DNA from: Chromatocurvus sp964613795
GTDB lineage: Bacteria > Pseudomonadota > Gammaproteobacteria > Pseudomonadales > Halieaceae
Assembly (NCBI GenBank): GCA_964613795.1
Contig: CAZTJR010000001.1
Coordinates: 186,001-250,000 of the forward strand
Direction of reading: 5' to 3'
Length of the DNA: 64,000 bases
A program made the position numbers and the translations under genes. How positions within the stretch are numbered: the first letter of the stretch is position 1; every line of letters begins with the position of its first letter. Below the pieces are notes generated by a model. The model made no database searches. It had not been told where the DNA came from and saw only the letters and a list, made by a program, of their open reading frames with translations. This document shows, one piece after another, positions 7,067-15,887 of this stretch.

Positions 7067-10030
7067 ATGTCCTACAAAAAATCCACAGCATTCACTAAAC
7101 GGCACGGTCAACGTGCATTCCCCACCCTGATGCCGCTGCCCCTGGCAATCGTGATGGCGGTCAACGCCAACAGCGTCGTGGCGCAGTCAGAACCGGAAGC
7201 CATGCTGGAGGAGGTCGTCGTTACGGGTTCGCGTCTTACGCGTGGGAATGTCGTATCCCCGAGTCCGGTTACCGTGGTCGACTCTGCCGACATTGAATCC
7301 CGAGGTATCATCCGGGTTGAGGATATGCTGAACACCCTGCCACAGGTGTCCCCGTCGGAAACCTCAGGCAAGGCCAATGAAGCCACCGGTACGGCAACGG
7401 TCAACCTGCGTGGCCTGGGTGCCGAGCGCACATTGGTTCTGGTCAACGGGCGGCGCCTGCCCTTCGGTTCGCCGATTTCCGCTGCCGCCGACCTTAACCA
7501 GGTGCCCTCGCAAATGGTCGAGCGCGTGGAAGTGCTGACAGGCGGTGCCTCCGCCGTGTACGGCGCAGACGCAGTCGCCGGCGTCGTCAACTTCATTCTC
7601 AAGGACGACTTCGAGGGATTCCAGGTCGATTTACAGGCCGCTGGCTACCAGACCGAGAATGACAACAGCAAGGCCGAGGGCGTGCTGCGGGAGTTCGATC
7701 AATCCATACCGGGGTCCACGTTTGACGGTGAATCCTATAACGTCAATGTCATGGCTGGCATGAATGCAGCCGATGGCCGTGGCAACCTGACGGCGTACTT
7801 CTCGTATCGCAAGCAGGAGCAGGTCATTCAGGGTGAGCGTGTCGCCAGTGCCTGCGCCTTTGGTGAGCGCGCCGGTGGTGCGGAATTCACCTGTGCGGGC
7901 TCCTCCACCACCTTCCCCACGCGCTTCAATAACGCTGCGCCGGTAGCCGTCCCCTATAACGTCATTCTGAGTGAATCGGGACCACGGGATTTTGTGTTCC
8001 CGAATGATACATACAACTTTGCGCCGGTTAACAACTACATTCAGCCGAACGAGCGCTATTCCTTCGGCGCCACCGGTCACTACGACATCAACGACAAGGT
8101 CGAGGCTTACGCTGAAGTCGGCTTTACCACGAATGAAATGGTCGACCAGATTGCACCGTCCGGAATCTTCGGGGGGCAAACCGACACGATCAACTGCGAC
8201 AACCCGTTCCTTAGTGCCGAGCTCCTTGACATTATCTGCACGAACAACGGCTTCTCAGGTAGTGACAATGCGCCGGTGAACATCGGTCGTCGCAACGTCG
8301 AGGGTGGTGGGCGTCGCAATTCCATCGATCACACCTCTTTCCGCTCGGTCGCCGGTCTTCGCGGTGCCTTCAACGACAGCTGGTCCTACGACATATCGGC
8401 CCAGTATTCACAGGTTGAGTACCAGAATGAGGCGGAGAATTTCTTCAACATTACCCAGGTCGAAAAAGCCCTGGAAGTGCGTATCGATCCGGCGACCGGC
8501 GAGCCCGCCTGCCAGTCGGCCATCGATGGCTCCGATCCCAGCTGCGTTCCCTACAACGTGTTCCAGCTGGGTGGCGTGACCCAGGAGGCGCTGGACTACG
8601 TCCAGGCGCCGGGCTTCCGCGCCGGTAAGGTCAAGCAGACGATTTTCATGGCCTCCGTCGAGGGCGATCTCGGTGACTATGGTGTCAAGAGCCCCATGGC
8701 GGATGACGGCATGCTCGCGGTGTTCGGTCTCGAGTACCGCAAGGATGAGCTGGTGCAGACCAATGATTTCCTGATCCGCTCCGGCGCACTGGGCAACCCG
8801 CGCGCGAACGTAGCGGGCGAGATCCCGGTCAAAGAATTCTTCACGGAATTCCAGCTGCCTCTGGTGCAGGGCGTGAAAGGCGTCCAGGACCTGTCCCTGT
8901 CAGGCGCCTACCGCTTCTCTGACTTTGAGGACACCACGGGTACGCAGGACACCTACGCACTGGGCCTGAGCTACTCACCCAACGCGGACGTCCGCGTCCG
9001 TGCGCAGTATCAGCGTGCCACGCGTTCGCCTAACCCGATCGAGCTGTTCGCACCGACCAACCGCTTCGAGTTCAACCTGCCACAATTGCCGAATGGCGCC
9101 TTTGACCCCTGCGGTGGTCCCAACCCCTTCCGCTCCTTCGAGGAATGCGCTCGAACGGGTGTCACCCAAGAGCAGTACGGCCAGATCATCGTGGCCGGTG
9201 GCCAGTTCAACAACCTGACTGGTGGTAACGAAGACCTGGATGTCGAGACGGCCGATACCTTCACCCTCGGTGTGGTCTTGACGCCCAGCGTCGTAGAGGG
9301 GTTGACCCTGTCGATCGACTATTTCCAGATTGAGCTGGAGGATGCTATCGGCACCGTCCCGGAGACGACGGCCCTCAACAACTGTCTGGATACCGGCGAC
9401 TCGTTCTTCTGCGGTCTTATCCAGCGCGACCCGCTCAACGGTAGCCTCCGCGGCAACGAGAACGCGTTTATCATCGCGACCAACGTCAACACCGGCTCTA
9501 TCGAGACGTCGGGTATTGACGTGGCCGCCACCTATGACTTCGACATCGGTCGCTGGGGTGGTATGCGCATCAATTATATTGCCACGTACGTCGATACGCT
9601 TGAGAAGGTCGCGCTCCCGGGCGAGGCCTCCTTTGAGTGCGCTGGTTTCTTCTCTCCGAACTCGGCCAACTGCGGCGTCTCGTCGCCCGAGTACCGCCAT
9701 CAGCTGCCAGTCACCTGGTTCACTCCATGGAGCGATATCAGCGCTCAGCTGACCTGGCGTCATTTTGGCGGGGCTGATCTGCTCGGCACTGACGGTGAGG
9801 TCGATGCAGACCGCCTCGGTGCGCGGGATTATATCGATCTGGCCGCCCGCGGCATGATCATGGACGGCATCCAGTTCCGGATTGGTATCAACAATATCTT
9901 CGATCGCCAGCCTCCGGTAAGCAACCAGGTCGGCGGCGCGGGCGGTAGCTTCGGCACCGGTAATACCTTCCCGGGTGTGTACGATGCGCTGGGCCGCTTC
10001 ATGTTCGTCGGCACGACGCTGACCTTCTGA
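7067..10030 (+). CDS. TonB-dependent receptor (module B)
   Basis: A full-length, 987-residue TBDR. It has a long signal region ending near VVAQ, a TonB box (EEVVVTGSR) about residues 47-55, a plug domain with the GGASAVYGADAVAGVVN motif, and a large barrel ending in MFVGTTLTF with the terminal Phe needed for outer-membrane insertion. AAGAGGG lies 7 bases before the ATG. Cysteine-bracketed loops (for example around FDPCGGPNP) match the style of the partial receptor at 1-2211. The downstream S9, M1 and M24 peptidases suggest that its cargo is peptide. It is followed by a hairpin with T-run at 10144-10184, so some transcription probably stops before the peptidase genes. Confidence 0.96.
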   Translation: MSYKKSTAFTKRHGQRAFPTLMPLPLAIVMAVNANSVVAQSEPEAMLEEVVVTGSRLTRGNVVSPSPVTVVDSADIESRGIIRVEDMLNTLPQVSPSETSGKANEATGTATVNLRGLGAERTLVLVNGRRLPFGSPISAAADLNQVPSQMVERVEVLTGGASAVYGADAVAGVVNFILKDDFEGFQVDLQAAGYQTENDNSKAEGVLREFDQSIPGSTFDGESYNVNVMAGMNAADGRGNLTAYFSYRKQEQVIQGERVASACAFGERAGGAEFTCAGSSTTFPTRFNNAAPVAVPYNVILSESGPRDFVFPNDTYNFAPVNNYIQPNERYSFGATGHYDINDKVEAYAEVGFTTNEMVDQIAPSGIFGGQTDTINCDNPFLSAELLDIICTNNGFSGSDNAPVNIGRRNVEGGGRRNSIDHTSFRSVAGLRGAFNDSWSYDISAQYSQVEYQNEAENFFNITQVEKALEVRIDPATGEPACQSAIDGSDPSCVPYNVFQLGGVTQEALDYVQAPGFRAGKVKQTIFMASVEGDLGDYGVKSPMADDGMLAVFGLEYRKDELVQTNDFLIRSGALGNPRANVAGEIPVKEFFTEFQLPLVQGVKGVQDLSLSGAYRFSDFEDTTGTQDTYALGLSYSPNADVRVRAQYQRATRSPNPIELFAPTNRFEFNLPQLPNGAFDPCGGPNPFRSFEECARTGVTQEQYGQIIVAGGQFNNLTGGNEDLDVETADTFTLGVVLTPSVVEGLTLSIDYFQIELEDAIGTVPETTALNNCLDTGDSFFCGLIQRDPLNGSLRGNENAFIIATNVNTGSIETSGIDVAATYDFDIGRWGGMRINYIATYVDTLEKVALPGEASFECAGFFSPNSANCGVSSPEYRHQLPVTWFTPWSDISAQLTWRHFGGADLLGTDGEVDADRLGARDYIDLAARGMIMDGIQFRIGINNIFDRQPPVSNQVGGAGGSFGTGNTFPGVYDALGRFMFVGTTLTF

Positions 10031-10048
10031 AGGAAACGACCCAGGACT

Positions 10049-10082
10049 GTCCGGACCGCTCCGCCTGCGGCGTAGTCCGGAC
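10049..10082. repeat. Paired GTCCGGAC palindromes after receptor gene
   Basis: GTCCGGAC occurs at 10049-10056 and again at 10075-10082, and each copy is self-complementary. The pair can fold into one stem with an inner CCGC/GCGG stem. It lies in the 82-base gap after the TBDR stop. It is probably an mRNA structure; there is no T-run directly after it. Confidence 0.5.
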
Positions 10083-10112
10083 CTGCTGCTCAACAACAAT
10101 CGGAGTGATGCC

Positions 10113-12380
10113 GTGACGATCAGGCTTTCTCTTCCGGCAATCGAAAAGGCGGTCCTGTTCCCGAAAGGCCCGCCTTTTCTTTTTCCGGCTTTATTGCGGT
10201 ATCTGCGTCGCGTGGTTCACGTCGCTTTCGCGACCGGTTTTGCAGCGCTGGGTCTTGCCGCGCCTGCTTTTTCTGCCGAGCCGCCGGCGTTGACGCTCGA
10301 TCGTATCTTCGACTCACCAAGCCTTTTCGGCACGCCCCCGTCCGCGCCCGTTTGGTCGCCGGACAGCGAGCACCTCGCGTTTGTCTGGAACGATGCCGGT
10401 CAGCCGCAACGGGGCCTGTGGGTGGTGAGTCGGGATGGTTCGGGCCTCAGGCGGCTGAACGTCGACCAGCCGGCCGACACGTACTCGGTCCGGGAAATCG
10501 CCTGGCTGCCCGACGCCGAATCCCTGCTCAGCCTGCGGGGCGACGCCCTTTGGCTGACTACGCTGGACGGCAGGAGCCGGCGGCTGGCTGACTCGCTGAA
10601 CGGTGCCTCCGATCTAGCCGTGGCGCCCGGTGGCGGTCGTGTCACCTGGCTGCGCGACGGTGACCTGTGGCTTTACGACCTGGACAACGGCGGACTGACG
10701 GCTCTCACCGACGTCGGGATTCCGTCCATCTCGGCGCTGGATGCCGGGCGCTACCGGCGCCCGGATCGGGAGATCGGACCCGGCATCTGGGGCGGTCCCA
10801 CCTATGCCTGGTCCCCCGATGGCCGGTATATCGCGGTGCACCACGTCGACCGGCGGGGTATGCGCCGCGTTTCCTTTCCGGATTATCTGGCGCCCGAGGA
10901 TACCGATCCCAACCTTGTGCGCCGTGGCTATCCCGGCGATCCCAACGAGGCGCGTCGGGTCGGTATTATCCCGCTGGCGGATCGACAGCTGCGACTGCTC
11001 GATATGCAGGACGCCAGCGCCAACCAGATCGTGGGTTTCGCCTGGTCGGAGCAGGGTACCTTGCTGGTGGACGTCGCCTCTGACACGGCGGTCGACCGCT
11101 GGCTGTATACGCTGCAACCGCAGGACGCCGCCCCGCGCCAGATATGGCATCATCGCCGCGATAGCCGCATCTACACGCAGTTCGGCGCGGTCTGGAGTGC
11201 CGACGGCGACGACGTCGTATTTCTCAGTGACCGTGAGGACCACTACGGCCTGTATGCCCTCGACGTCCGCGCGCCGGAGCCGGAGCCGAGGCGCCTGAGC
11301 CACCCTGACTACGATGTTCTGGGGCTTCCGCGGGTGGCAGCCAGCGGGGACCTGTATTACCCGGCGACCGGGGGCATTCCCCATCATCGCCAGGTCTATC
11401 GCGCCGGCCTCGATGGCGCGGAGCCCGCCCGTGTCACGCGACGTCCCGGCCATCACGATGGCTATCCGTCACCGGACGGACGTTCCATTGCCGTGATCAG
11501 CAGCGACGATGCCCATCCCCCCGAACTCCGCGTCGGTGACGCGGACGGTGCATTCCTGCGACAGGTTACGGAGTCTCCGCTGCCGGCCTTTGAACAATAC
11601 GAATGGGCCAGGACCCGTTACGTCAGCTTTCCCAGCGAGATCGACGACTACACCCTGCACGCCCGGATTCTCGAGCCGCCCGAGCTCGATCCGGCGCGAC
11701 GCTACCCGGTACTTTTCGGCCCCATGTATTCGAACACCGTGCGCAATCGTTGGGCGGGTGTATATACCGAGGTGCAGCAGCTGCTCGTTCAGCAGGGCTA
11801 TATTGTCGTCCAGGTGGATGTGCGTGGCAGTACAGGCTACGGACGTGCCTTCCGCGAGGAGTTCCTGGCCAACTTCGCCGGCGAGGATATCGACGATATC
11901 GCCAGCGCGGTGCGCTACGTGCGCACGCTGCCCTATGTGGACCCGCAGCGGCTGGGAATCTGGGGCAGCAGTTACGGTGGTACTCTCACCGTGTACACGC
12001 TGCTGACCCGGCCCGGGCTCTTCTGCGCCGGTGTGGCTGGGGCGTCCGCGGTGGACCCGCGCTATTTCGGTACGGATGATGTCGCCATCGTGCGCCGCCC
12101 CGCCGACGAACCGGAGATCTTTGCCCGGCGTGCCGCGGAACTGGCGGCAAACCTCGAGGATCACCTGCTGCTGATCCACGGCCTGCAGGACCAGGTCGTG
12201 CCGTTCCGTACCGTGGCCATTCTCGCAGAGGCCTTCATCCGTGAAGGCCGCGATTTCGATTTCGCGATAGCCCCCGGTGCCACCCACGCCTGGCGCAGCG
12301 AATCACCCTACGCCCGCTTCCTTTTTGGAAAACTGATCGAGCACTTCGATCGCCACCTGAAATCAGGAGACTGTTTGTGA
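10113..12380 (+). CDS. S9 family peptidase (dipeptidyl-peptidase IV/prolyl type), exported
   Basis: From a GTG at 10113 with CGGAG 7 bases upstream the protein is 755 residues. It has an N-terminal WD-like beta-propeller (repeated WSPD motifs) and a C-terminal alpha/beta-hydrolase with the triad Ser620 (GSSYGG), Asp693 (HGLQDQ) and His725 (GATHAW). S9B enzymes release Xaa-Pro or Xaa-Ala dipeptides. The start is doubtful: an intrinsic terminator-like hairpin lies at 10144-10184 inside the proposed N-terminus. A TTG at 10194 or GTG at 10212 would give a tidier signal peptide (RYLRRVVHVAF, cleavage near AFSA), though neither has a good ribosome site. The stop overlaps the next start as GTGA. Confidence 0.9.
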   Translation: MTIRLSLPAIEKAVLFPKGPPFLFPALLRYLRRVVHVAFATGFAALGLAAPAFSAEPPALTLDRIFDSPSLFGTPPSAPVWSPDSEHLAFVWNDAGQPQRGLWVVSRDGSGLRRLNVDQPADTYSVREIAWLPDAESLLSLRGDALWLTTLDGRSRRLADSLNGASDLAVAPGGGRVTWLRDGDLWLYDLDNGGLTALTDVGIPSISALDAGRYRRPDREIGPGIWGGPTYAWSPDGRYIAVHHVDRRGMRRVSFPDYLAPEDTDPNLVRRGYPGDPNEARRVGIIPLADRQLRLLDMQDASANQIVGFAWSEQGTLLVDVASDTAVDRWLYTLQPQDAAPRQIWHHRRDSRIYTQFGAVWSADGDDVVFLSDREDHYGLYALDVRAPEPEPRRLSHPDYDVLGLPRVAASGDLYYPATGGIPHHRQVYRAGLDGAEPARVTRRPGHHDGYPSPDGRSIAVISSDDAHPPELRVGDADGAFLRQVTESPLPAFEQYEWARTRYVSFPSEIDDYTLHARILEPPELDPARRYPVLFGPMYSNTVRNRWAGVYTEVQQLLVQQGYIVVQVDVRGSTGYGRAFREEFLANFAGEDIDDIASAVRYVRTLPYVDPQRLGIWGSSYGGTLTVYTLLTRPGLFCAGVAGASAVDPRYFGTDDVAIVRRPADEPEIFARRAAELAANLEDHLLLIHGLQDQVVPFRTVAILAEAFIREGRDFDFAIAPGATHAWRSESPYARFLFGKLIEHFDRHLKSGDCL
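10144..10184 (+). terminator. Rho-independent terminator-like hairpin in S9 gene leader
   Basis: AAAAGGCGG (10144-10152) pairs with CCGCCTTTT (10170-10178), and the hairpin is followed by the T-rich CTTTTT. It would end TBDR transcripts or attenuate expression of the peptidases. It falls within the first 25 codons of the longest S9 reading frame. Confidence 0.65.
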
Positions 12381-14308
12381 ATCTTCCAGAGCTACCGCGC
12401 CGCGCAGGCGCTCTCATTATTGCAGGACTTGTTGCAACGCTATCCGGCTGTGGTGCAGACCAGGGCGACAGCGGTCCCGCTGCGGCGTCCCGATCCGAAT
12501 TCACACCGGCTGCCACCGAGGGCAATGCCGGTAACGGCGCAAACGACAGCGCTGCCGAGGGCACGGGCAGCGGCGAACTGCCGCCGGACGTCGTCGCGGC
12601 CCTGGAGGCCGCGGCACGTGGCGAGCCCCACAAGGACGACCTGAATCCGGAGACCGCTAAGACCGGCAAGGCGTTGTCGCCGGTACAGCAGGCCTTCGAC
12701 GTCAGGCACTACACACTCTCCGTGAGGGTCATGCCGGACACCCGTTCCATCGAAGGCAGCCTGGAGATGCGCTTCGAAGCCCGCGAGCCACTGTCCATGA
12801 TCGAGCTGGATCTCGATCCCGACCTCGCGGTCCACGGAGCCAAAGTGGGTGGCCTCGAGGCCGCTGTGTCACGCGACGGGGACAGCTTTACCGTGACGCT
12901 GCCGGCGGCAGTCGATGCAGGTGATACGGCAACCGTGACCATCAACTACGGCGGCGAGCCGCACATTGCCCTGGCGCCGCCCTGGCACGGCGGTTTCGTG
13001 TGGTCGGAAGTGGATGGCACGCCCTGGTTTGCGACCGCGGTACAGACCGAGGGCTGCGACCTGTGGTGGCCGTGCAAGGACACTTACGCCGACAAGCCAG
13101 AGGAGGGTGTCGAGGTCGCGGTCACCGCGCCCCGCGGCGTGAAGGTGGCCTCGGTGGGGACGCTGGCCGGCGTGGAGGAAGGCGATGACGGTTTCGATAC
13201 CTGGCGCTGGGTATCTCGCCATCCCTACACCGGCTACGCCATCGCCATCAACGGCGGCCCTTACGAGCTGGTGGAGGAGTCGTACACCGGCATCAACGGT
13301 ACCACATACCCGATCCAGTTCTGGGCGCTGGCGAAGAATGCCGACAAGGCCCGCAAGCTGGTGCGCACCGATGTATTCGCGGATCTCGCGTTCTTCGAGC
13401 GAATGGTCGGCCCCTATCCCTGGGGTGACGAGAAGGTGGGCTTTGTCGAGACCCCGCACCTGGGCATGGAGCACCAGACCATCAACGGTTACGGGGAACA
13501 GTACAAGCGCGGCAGGCACGGCTTCGACCAGCTGCTTCACCACGAACTGGCGCACGAGTGGTTCGGCAACGCCATGACGCACGAGCAGCCCCAGGATTCC
13601 TGGCTGCACGAGGGCTACGGGGCGTACATGCAGTCCGTTTATACCGAGGAAACCCTGGGTGACATGGGCTACTTCGATCGCATGTACGGCGCCTACACGA
13701 ACAACGAGCACTGCCTGCCGGTGGTCAATCCCGCCGTGGCCGACGTTGGGGAGGCCTTCGACAATCGCGACATCTATACTAAGGGCAGCTGGCTCCTGCA
13801 TACGCTGCGCAACTACATCGGCGAAGAGGCCTTCTGGGCCGGCACGCGCCGGCTCGTGTTCGGCACGGCTGAACCCTGGTCCCTGTCCTATCCGATCGAG
13901 CCACGCTATCGCAGCACGCAGGATTTCATCCGCATCATGAGCGAGGAAGCCGGTGAGGACATTGCCTGGCTGGTGGAGACCTATCTTTACGAGGCGGACA
14001 TGCCGGAGCTGGAGGCCCAGCTCGGCGCCGACCGCCTCGACCTGGCCTGGAAAACCCCCGGCGATCGACCCTTCCCGATGCCGGTGACGGTCAGTGTCGA
14101 CGGCGAACTGGTGCGCGTGCCCGTGACTAGCGATGCCGTCGCCAGCATCTCCATTCCGGATAATGCACGGGTCATCGTCGATCCGCGTAGCGCGATCCTG
14201 CGGGCGCTGCCGATCATCGGTGATTGCGAGGAGCAGACCGGCGAACAGGTCCAGTACAACATCGACCGCTACACGCGTATGGCCCGCGAGTACGGCTGGC
14301 AGCGCTGA
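12377..14308 (+). CDS. M1 family metallo-aminopeptidase, lipoprotein
   Basis: A 643-residue protein starting at a GTG that overlaps the S9 stop. The N-terminus has a lipoprotein signal with lipobox LSGC (Cys26 region), then a low-complexity Ala/Gly/Ser linker of about 70 residues. The M1 gluzincin site is complete: His389-Glu390-x-x-His393 (HELAHEW) and Glu412 (LHEGY). The exopeptidase motif is GMEHQT rather than GAMEN, a variant seen in a bacterial M1 subgroup. It is shorter than PepN because it lacks the C-terminal domain. Membrane tethering places it in the periplasm, or at the surface, to remove N-terminal residues from peptides. The next gene is about 100 bases away past two hairpins. 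Confidence 0.9.
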   Translation: MNLPELPRRAGALIIAGLVATLSGCGADQGDSGPAAASRSEFTPAATEGNAGNGANDSAAEGTGSGELPPDVVAALEAAARGEPHKDDLNPETAKTGKALSPVQQAFDVRHYTLSVRVMPDTRSIEGSLEMRFEAREPLSMIELDLDPDLAVHGAKVGGLEAAVSRDGDSFTVTLPAAVDAGDTATVTINYGGEPHIALAPPWHGGFVWSEVDGTPWFATAVQTEGCDLWWPCKDTYADKPEEGVEVAVTAPRGVKVASVGTLAGVEEGDDGFDTWRWVSRHPYTGYAIAINGGPYELVEESYTGINGTTYPIQFWALAKNADKARKLVRTDVFADLAFFERMVGPYPWGDEKVGFVETPHLGMEHQTINGYGEQYKRGRHGFDQLLHHELAHEWFGNAMTHEQPQDSWLHEGYGAYMQSVYTEETLGDMGYFDRMYGAYTNNEHCLPVVNPAVADVGEAFDNRDIYTKGSWLLHTLRNYIGEEAFWAGTRRLVFGTAEPWSLSYPIEPRYRSTQDFIRIMSEEAGEDIAWLVETYLYEADMPELEAQLGADRLDLAWKTPGDRPFPMPVTVSVDGELVRVPVTSDAVASISIPDNARVIVDPRSAILRALPIIGDCEEQTGEQVQYNIDRYTRMAREYGWQR

Positions 14309-14323
14309 GCGCTGACCCCGATA

Positions 14324-14347
14324 CCGCCCGCGATACGTCGCGGGCGG
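14324..14347. repeat. Perfect 10-bp stem hairpin between peptidase genes
   Basis: CCGCCCGCGA, loop TACG, TCGCGGGCGG. A very GC-rich stem 15 bases after the M1 stop, with no T-run. It is probably an mRNA stability or processing structure. Confidence 0.6.
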
Positions 14348-14360
14348 CACCCTGTCCCAG

Positions 14361-14378
14361 CCATCGCCACGGCGATGG
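14361..14378. repeat. Second hairpin between peptidase genes
   Basis: CCATCGCC-AC-GGCGATGG is a perfect 8-bp stem, though its 2-base loop is tight so the inner pairs would open. It lies just downstream of the 14324 hairpin and before the M24 ribosome site (AGAGGA at 14398-14403). Confidence 0.5.
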
Positions 14379-14411
14379 GTCTACCGATAGATAGCAAGAG
14401 GAAACAGCTTC

Positions 14412-15788
14412 ATGACTGCACGCATCCGACATTTTCTTTCCCCACTGGCGCTTGCTGTGGCGATCGCCACCCCCGTCATCGCATCCGCAGAAGTGAGGGA
14501 AGTTGTGGATCCGCAGATACCGTATATCCTTCCCGTCGAGGAACGCGCACGCGTCGTCGACCAGTGGCTCCGGGAGCGACTGGATACGCTGGTCGCGCCC
14601 CTGATGCGCGAAGTCGGTGTCGACATGTGGATACTCGTAGCAGGTGAATATGACGAGGACCCCGTGGTGCGCACCATGCTGCCGGCCACCTGGCTGGCCG
14701 CGCGGCGTACGACAATCCTGGTCTTCCACGACCGCGGCGGCGAGGCCGGCGTGGAGCGCATGGCCGTGGCCCGCTACCCGGTGGCCGATCTCTTTCCCGC
14801 TGCCTGGGACCCGGAGAGTCAGCCGGACCAGTGGGAGCGCGTGGCAGAGATCGTCCGCGAGCGCAACCCGGCATCGATTGCGGTGAACGTATCACCGGAC
14901 TTTCCGCTGGCGGATGGCCTGAGCCTGGGCATGTCGCGCAAGCTGCGCAATGCACTGGGCGACTACAGTGAGCGCCTGGTGGAAAACCACGACCTGGCCA
15001 TCGGCTGGCTGGAGACCCGCACCGAGTCCGAAATGCAGGCTTATCCGCACATCGTGCGCATCGCACACTCCATAATCGCCGAGGTTTTCTCGGAACAGAC
15101 GCTCACCCCCGGTGTGACCACCACCAACGACCTGCGCTGGGCGCTGCGCCAGCGGGTGACGGACCTCGGCCTGGATACCTGGTTTCATCCCAGCGTGCAC
15201 GTCCAGCGCGCCGAGCAGGGCACCTTCTCCATCGCCAACATGAGCCTGGACGAGGGCGACGTGATCCGCCCCGGTGATTTCCTGCACGTGGATTTCGGCA
15301 TCACCTACCTGCGCCTGAATACCGATACCCAGCACCACGCCTACGTACTGCGCCCCGGCGAAACCGAAGCGCCGAAGGGGCTGCGCGAGGGCCTGGCCGC
15401 CGCGAATCGCGTGCAGGATGCGCTGACGGGCGAGTTCGTCACTGGGCGTACCGGCAACGAGATCTTTCTCGCCGCACGGCGCACCATCGACCGCGAGGGC
15501 ATTGACGGCACGCTCTATTCGCATCCGATCGGCTTCCACGGCCACGGCGCCGGTGCCTGGCTGGGCTCCTGGGACAGCCAGAAGCCGACGCCCGGTGCCC
15601 GCGGCAGCTACCCGCTACGCGCCAACACGGCCTGGTCCATCGAGCTGAACGCGCAGAAAGCCGTGCCGGAGTGGGAGGGACAGGTGGTGCGTTTCATGAC
15701 CGAGGAGGACGCCTACTTCGACGGCGAGACCGTGCGCTACCTGGACGGGCGGCAGAGGGAGATCACGCTGATCCCCCGACAACGCTGA
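14412..15788 (+). CDS. M24 family metallopeptidase, exported (module B)
   Basis: A 458-residue protein with a Sec signal peptide (cleavage near ASAEV) and AGAGGA about 8-10 bases before the ATG. The N-domain contains the VDMWI motif. In the pita-bread domain the likely ligands are the aspartates in HVDFG and NTDTQHH, the histidine in GFHGHGAG, and the glutamates in SIELN and TEEDA. This SIEL/EED subtype differs from the NEPG type at 5608 and is closest to the convergent gene at 15888, with which it shares the SIEL...PEW..K/Q layout. The family acts on Xaa-Pro bonds, but the substrate of this subgroup is not established. It closes module B. Confidence 0.85.
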   Translation: MTARIRHFLSPLALAVAIATPVIASAEVREVVDPQIPYILPVEERARVVDQWLRERLDTLVAPLMREVGVDMWILVAGEYDEDPVVRTMLPATWLAARRTTILVFHDRGGEAGVERMAVARYPVADLFPAAWDPESQPDQWERVAEIVRERNPASIAVNVSPDFPLADGLSLGMSRKLRNALGDYSERLVENHDLAIGWLETRTESEMQAYPHIVRIAHSIIAEVFSEQTLTPGVTTTNDLRWALRQRVTDLGLDTWFHPSVHVQRAEQGTFSIANMSLDEGDVIRPGDFLHVDFGITYLRLNTDTQHHAYVLRPGETEAPKGLREGLAAANRVQDALTGEFVTGRTGNEIFLAARRTIDREGIDGTLYSHPIGFHGHGAGAWLGSWDSQKPTPGARGSYPLRANTAWSIELNAQKAVPEWEGQVVRFMTEEDAYFDGETVRYLDGRQREITLIPRQR

Positions 15789-15851
15789 TCGATTCGGCGT
15801 GCTCGCGGTAGCATAGAGAAACGGCGGGGGAAGAGAAAAACCGGGGAATGG

Positions 15852-15883
15852 CCCCGGCCCCACAGGGGGCGGCCGGGGTTTTT
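15852..15883. terminator. Terminator between convergent modules B and C
   Basis: CCCCGGCC (15852-15859) pairs with GGCCGGGG (15871-15878), followed by TTTTT. An A-run at 15836-15840 precedes it on the + strand, so the same structure could also stop the minus-strand operon, which ends at 15888. Confidence 0.8.
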
Positions 15884-15887
15884 GTGC

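Noticed and set aside
10113..12380. S9 peptidase as a lasso-peptide isopeptidase next to its receptor
   Set aside because: The TBDR plus S9 pairing recalls lasso-peptide clusters, but I see no precursor peptide, B/C maturation enzymes or sigma/anti-sigma genes nearby. A general S9B exopeptidase is simpler.
12869..14350. A 493-codon minus-strand open frame opposite the M1 gene (similar cases at 2482-4023 and 8975-10099)
   Set aside because: Same antisense effect: no motifs, no ribosome site and no operon logic. The plus-strand frames encode clear families.
14324..14378. Tandem hairpins as a CRISPR-like or RNA gene
   Set aside because: Only two different stems, no repeat-spacer pattern and no promoter signals. 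They are best treated as mRNA structures.
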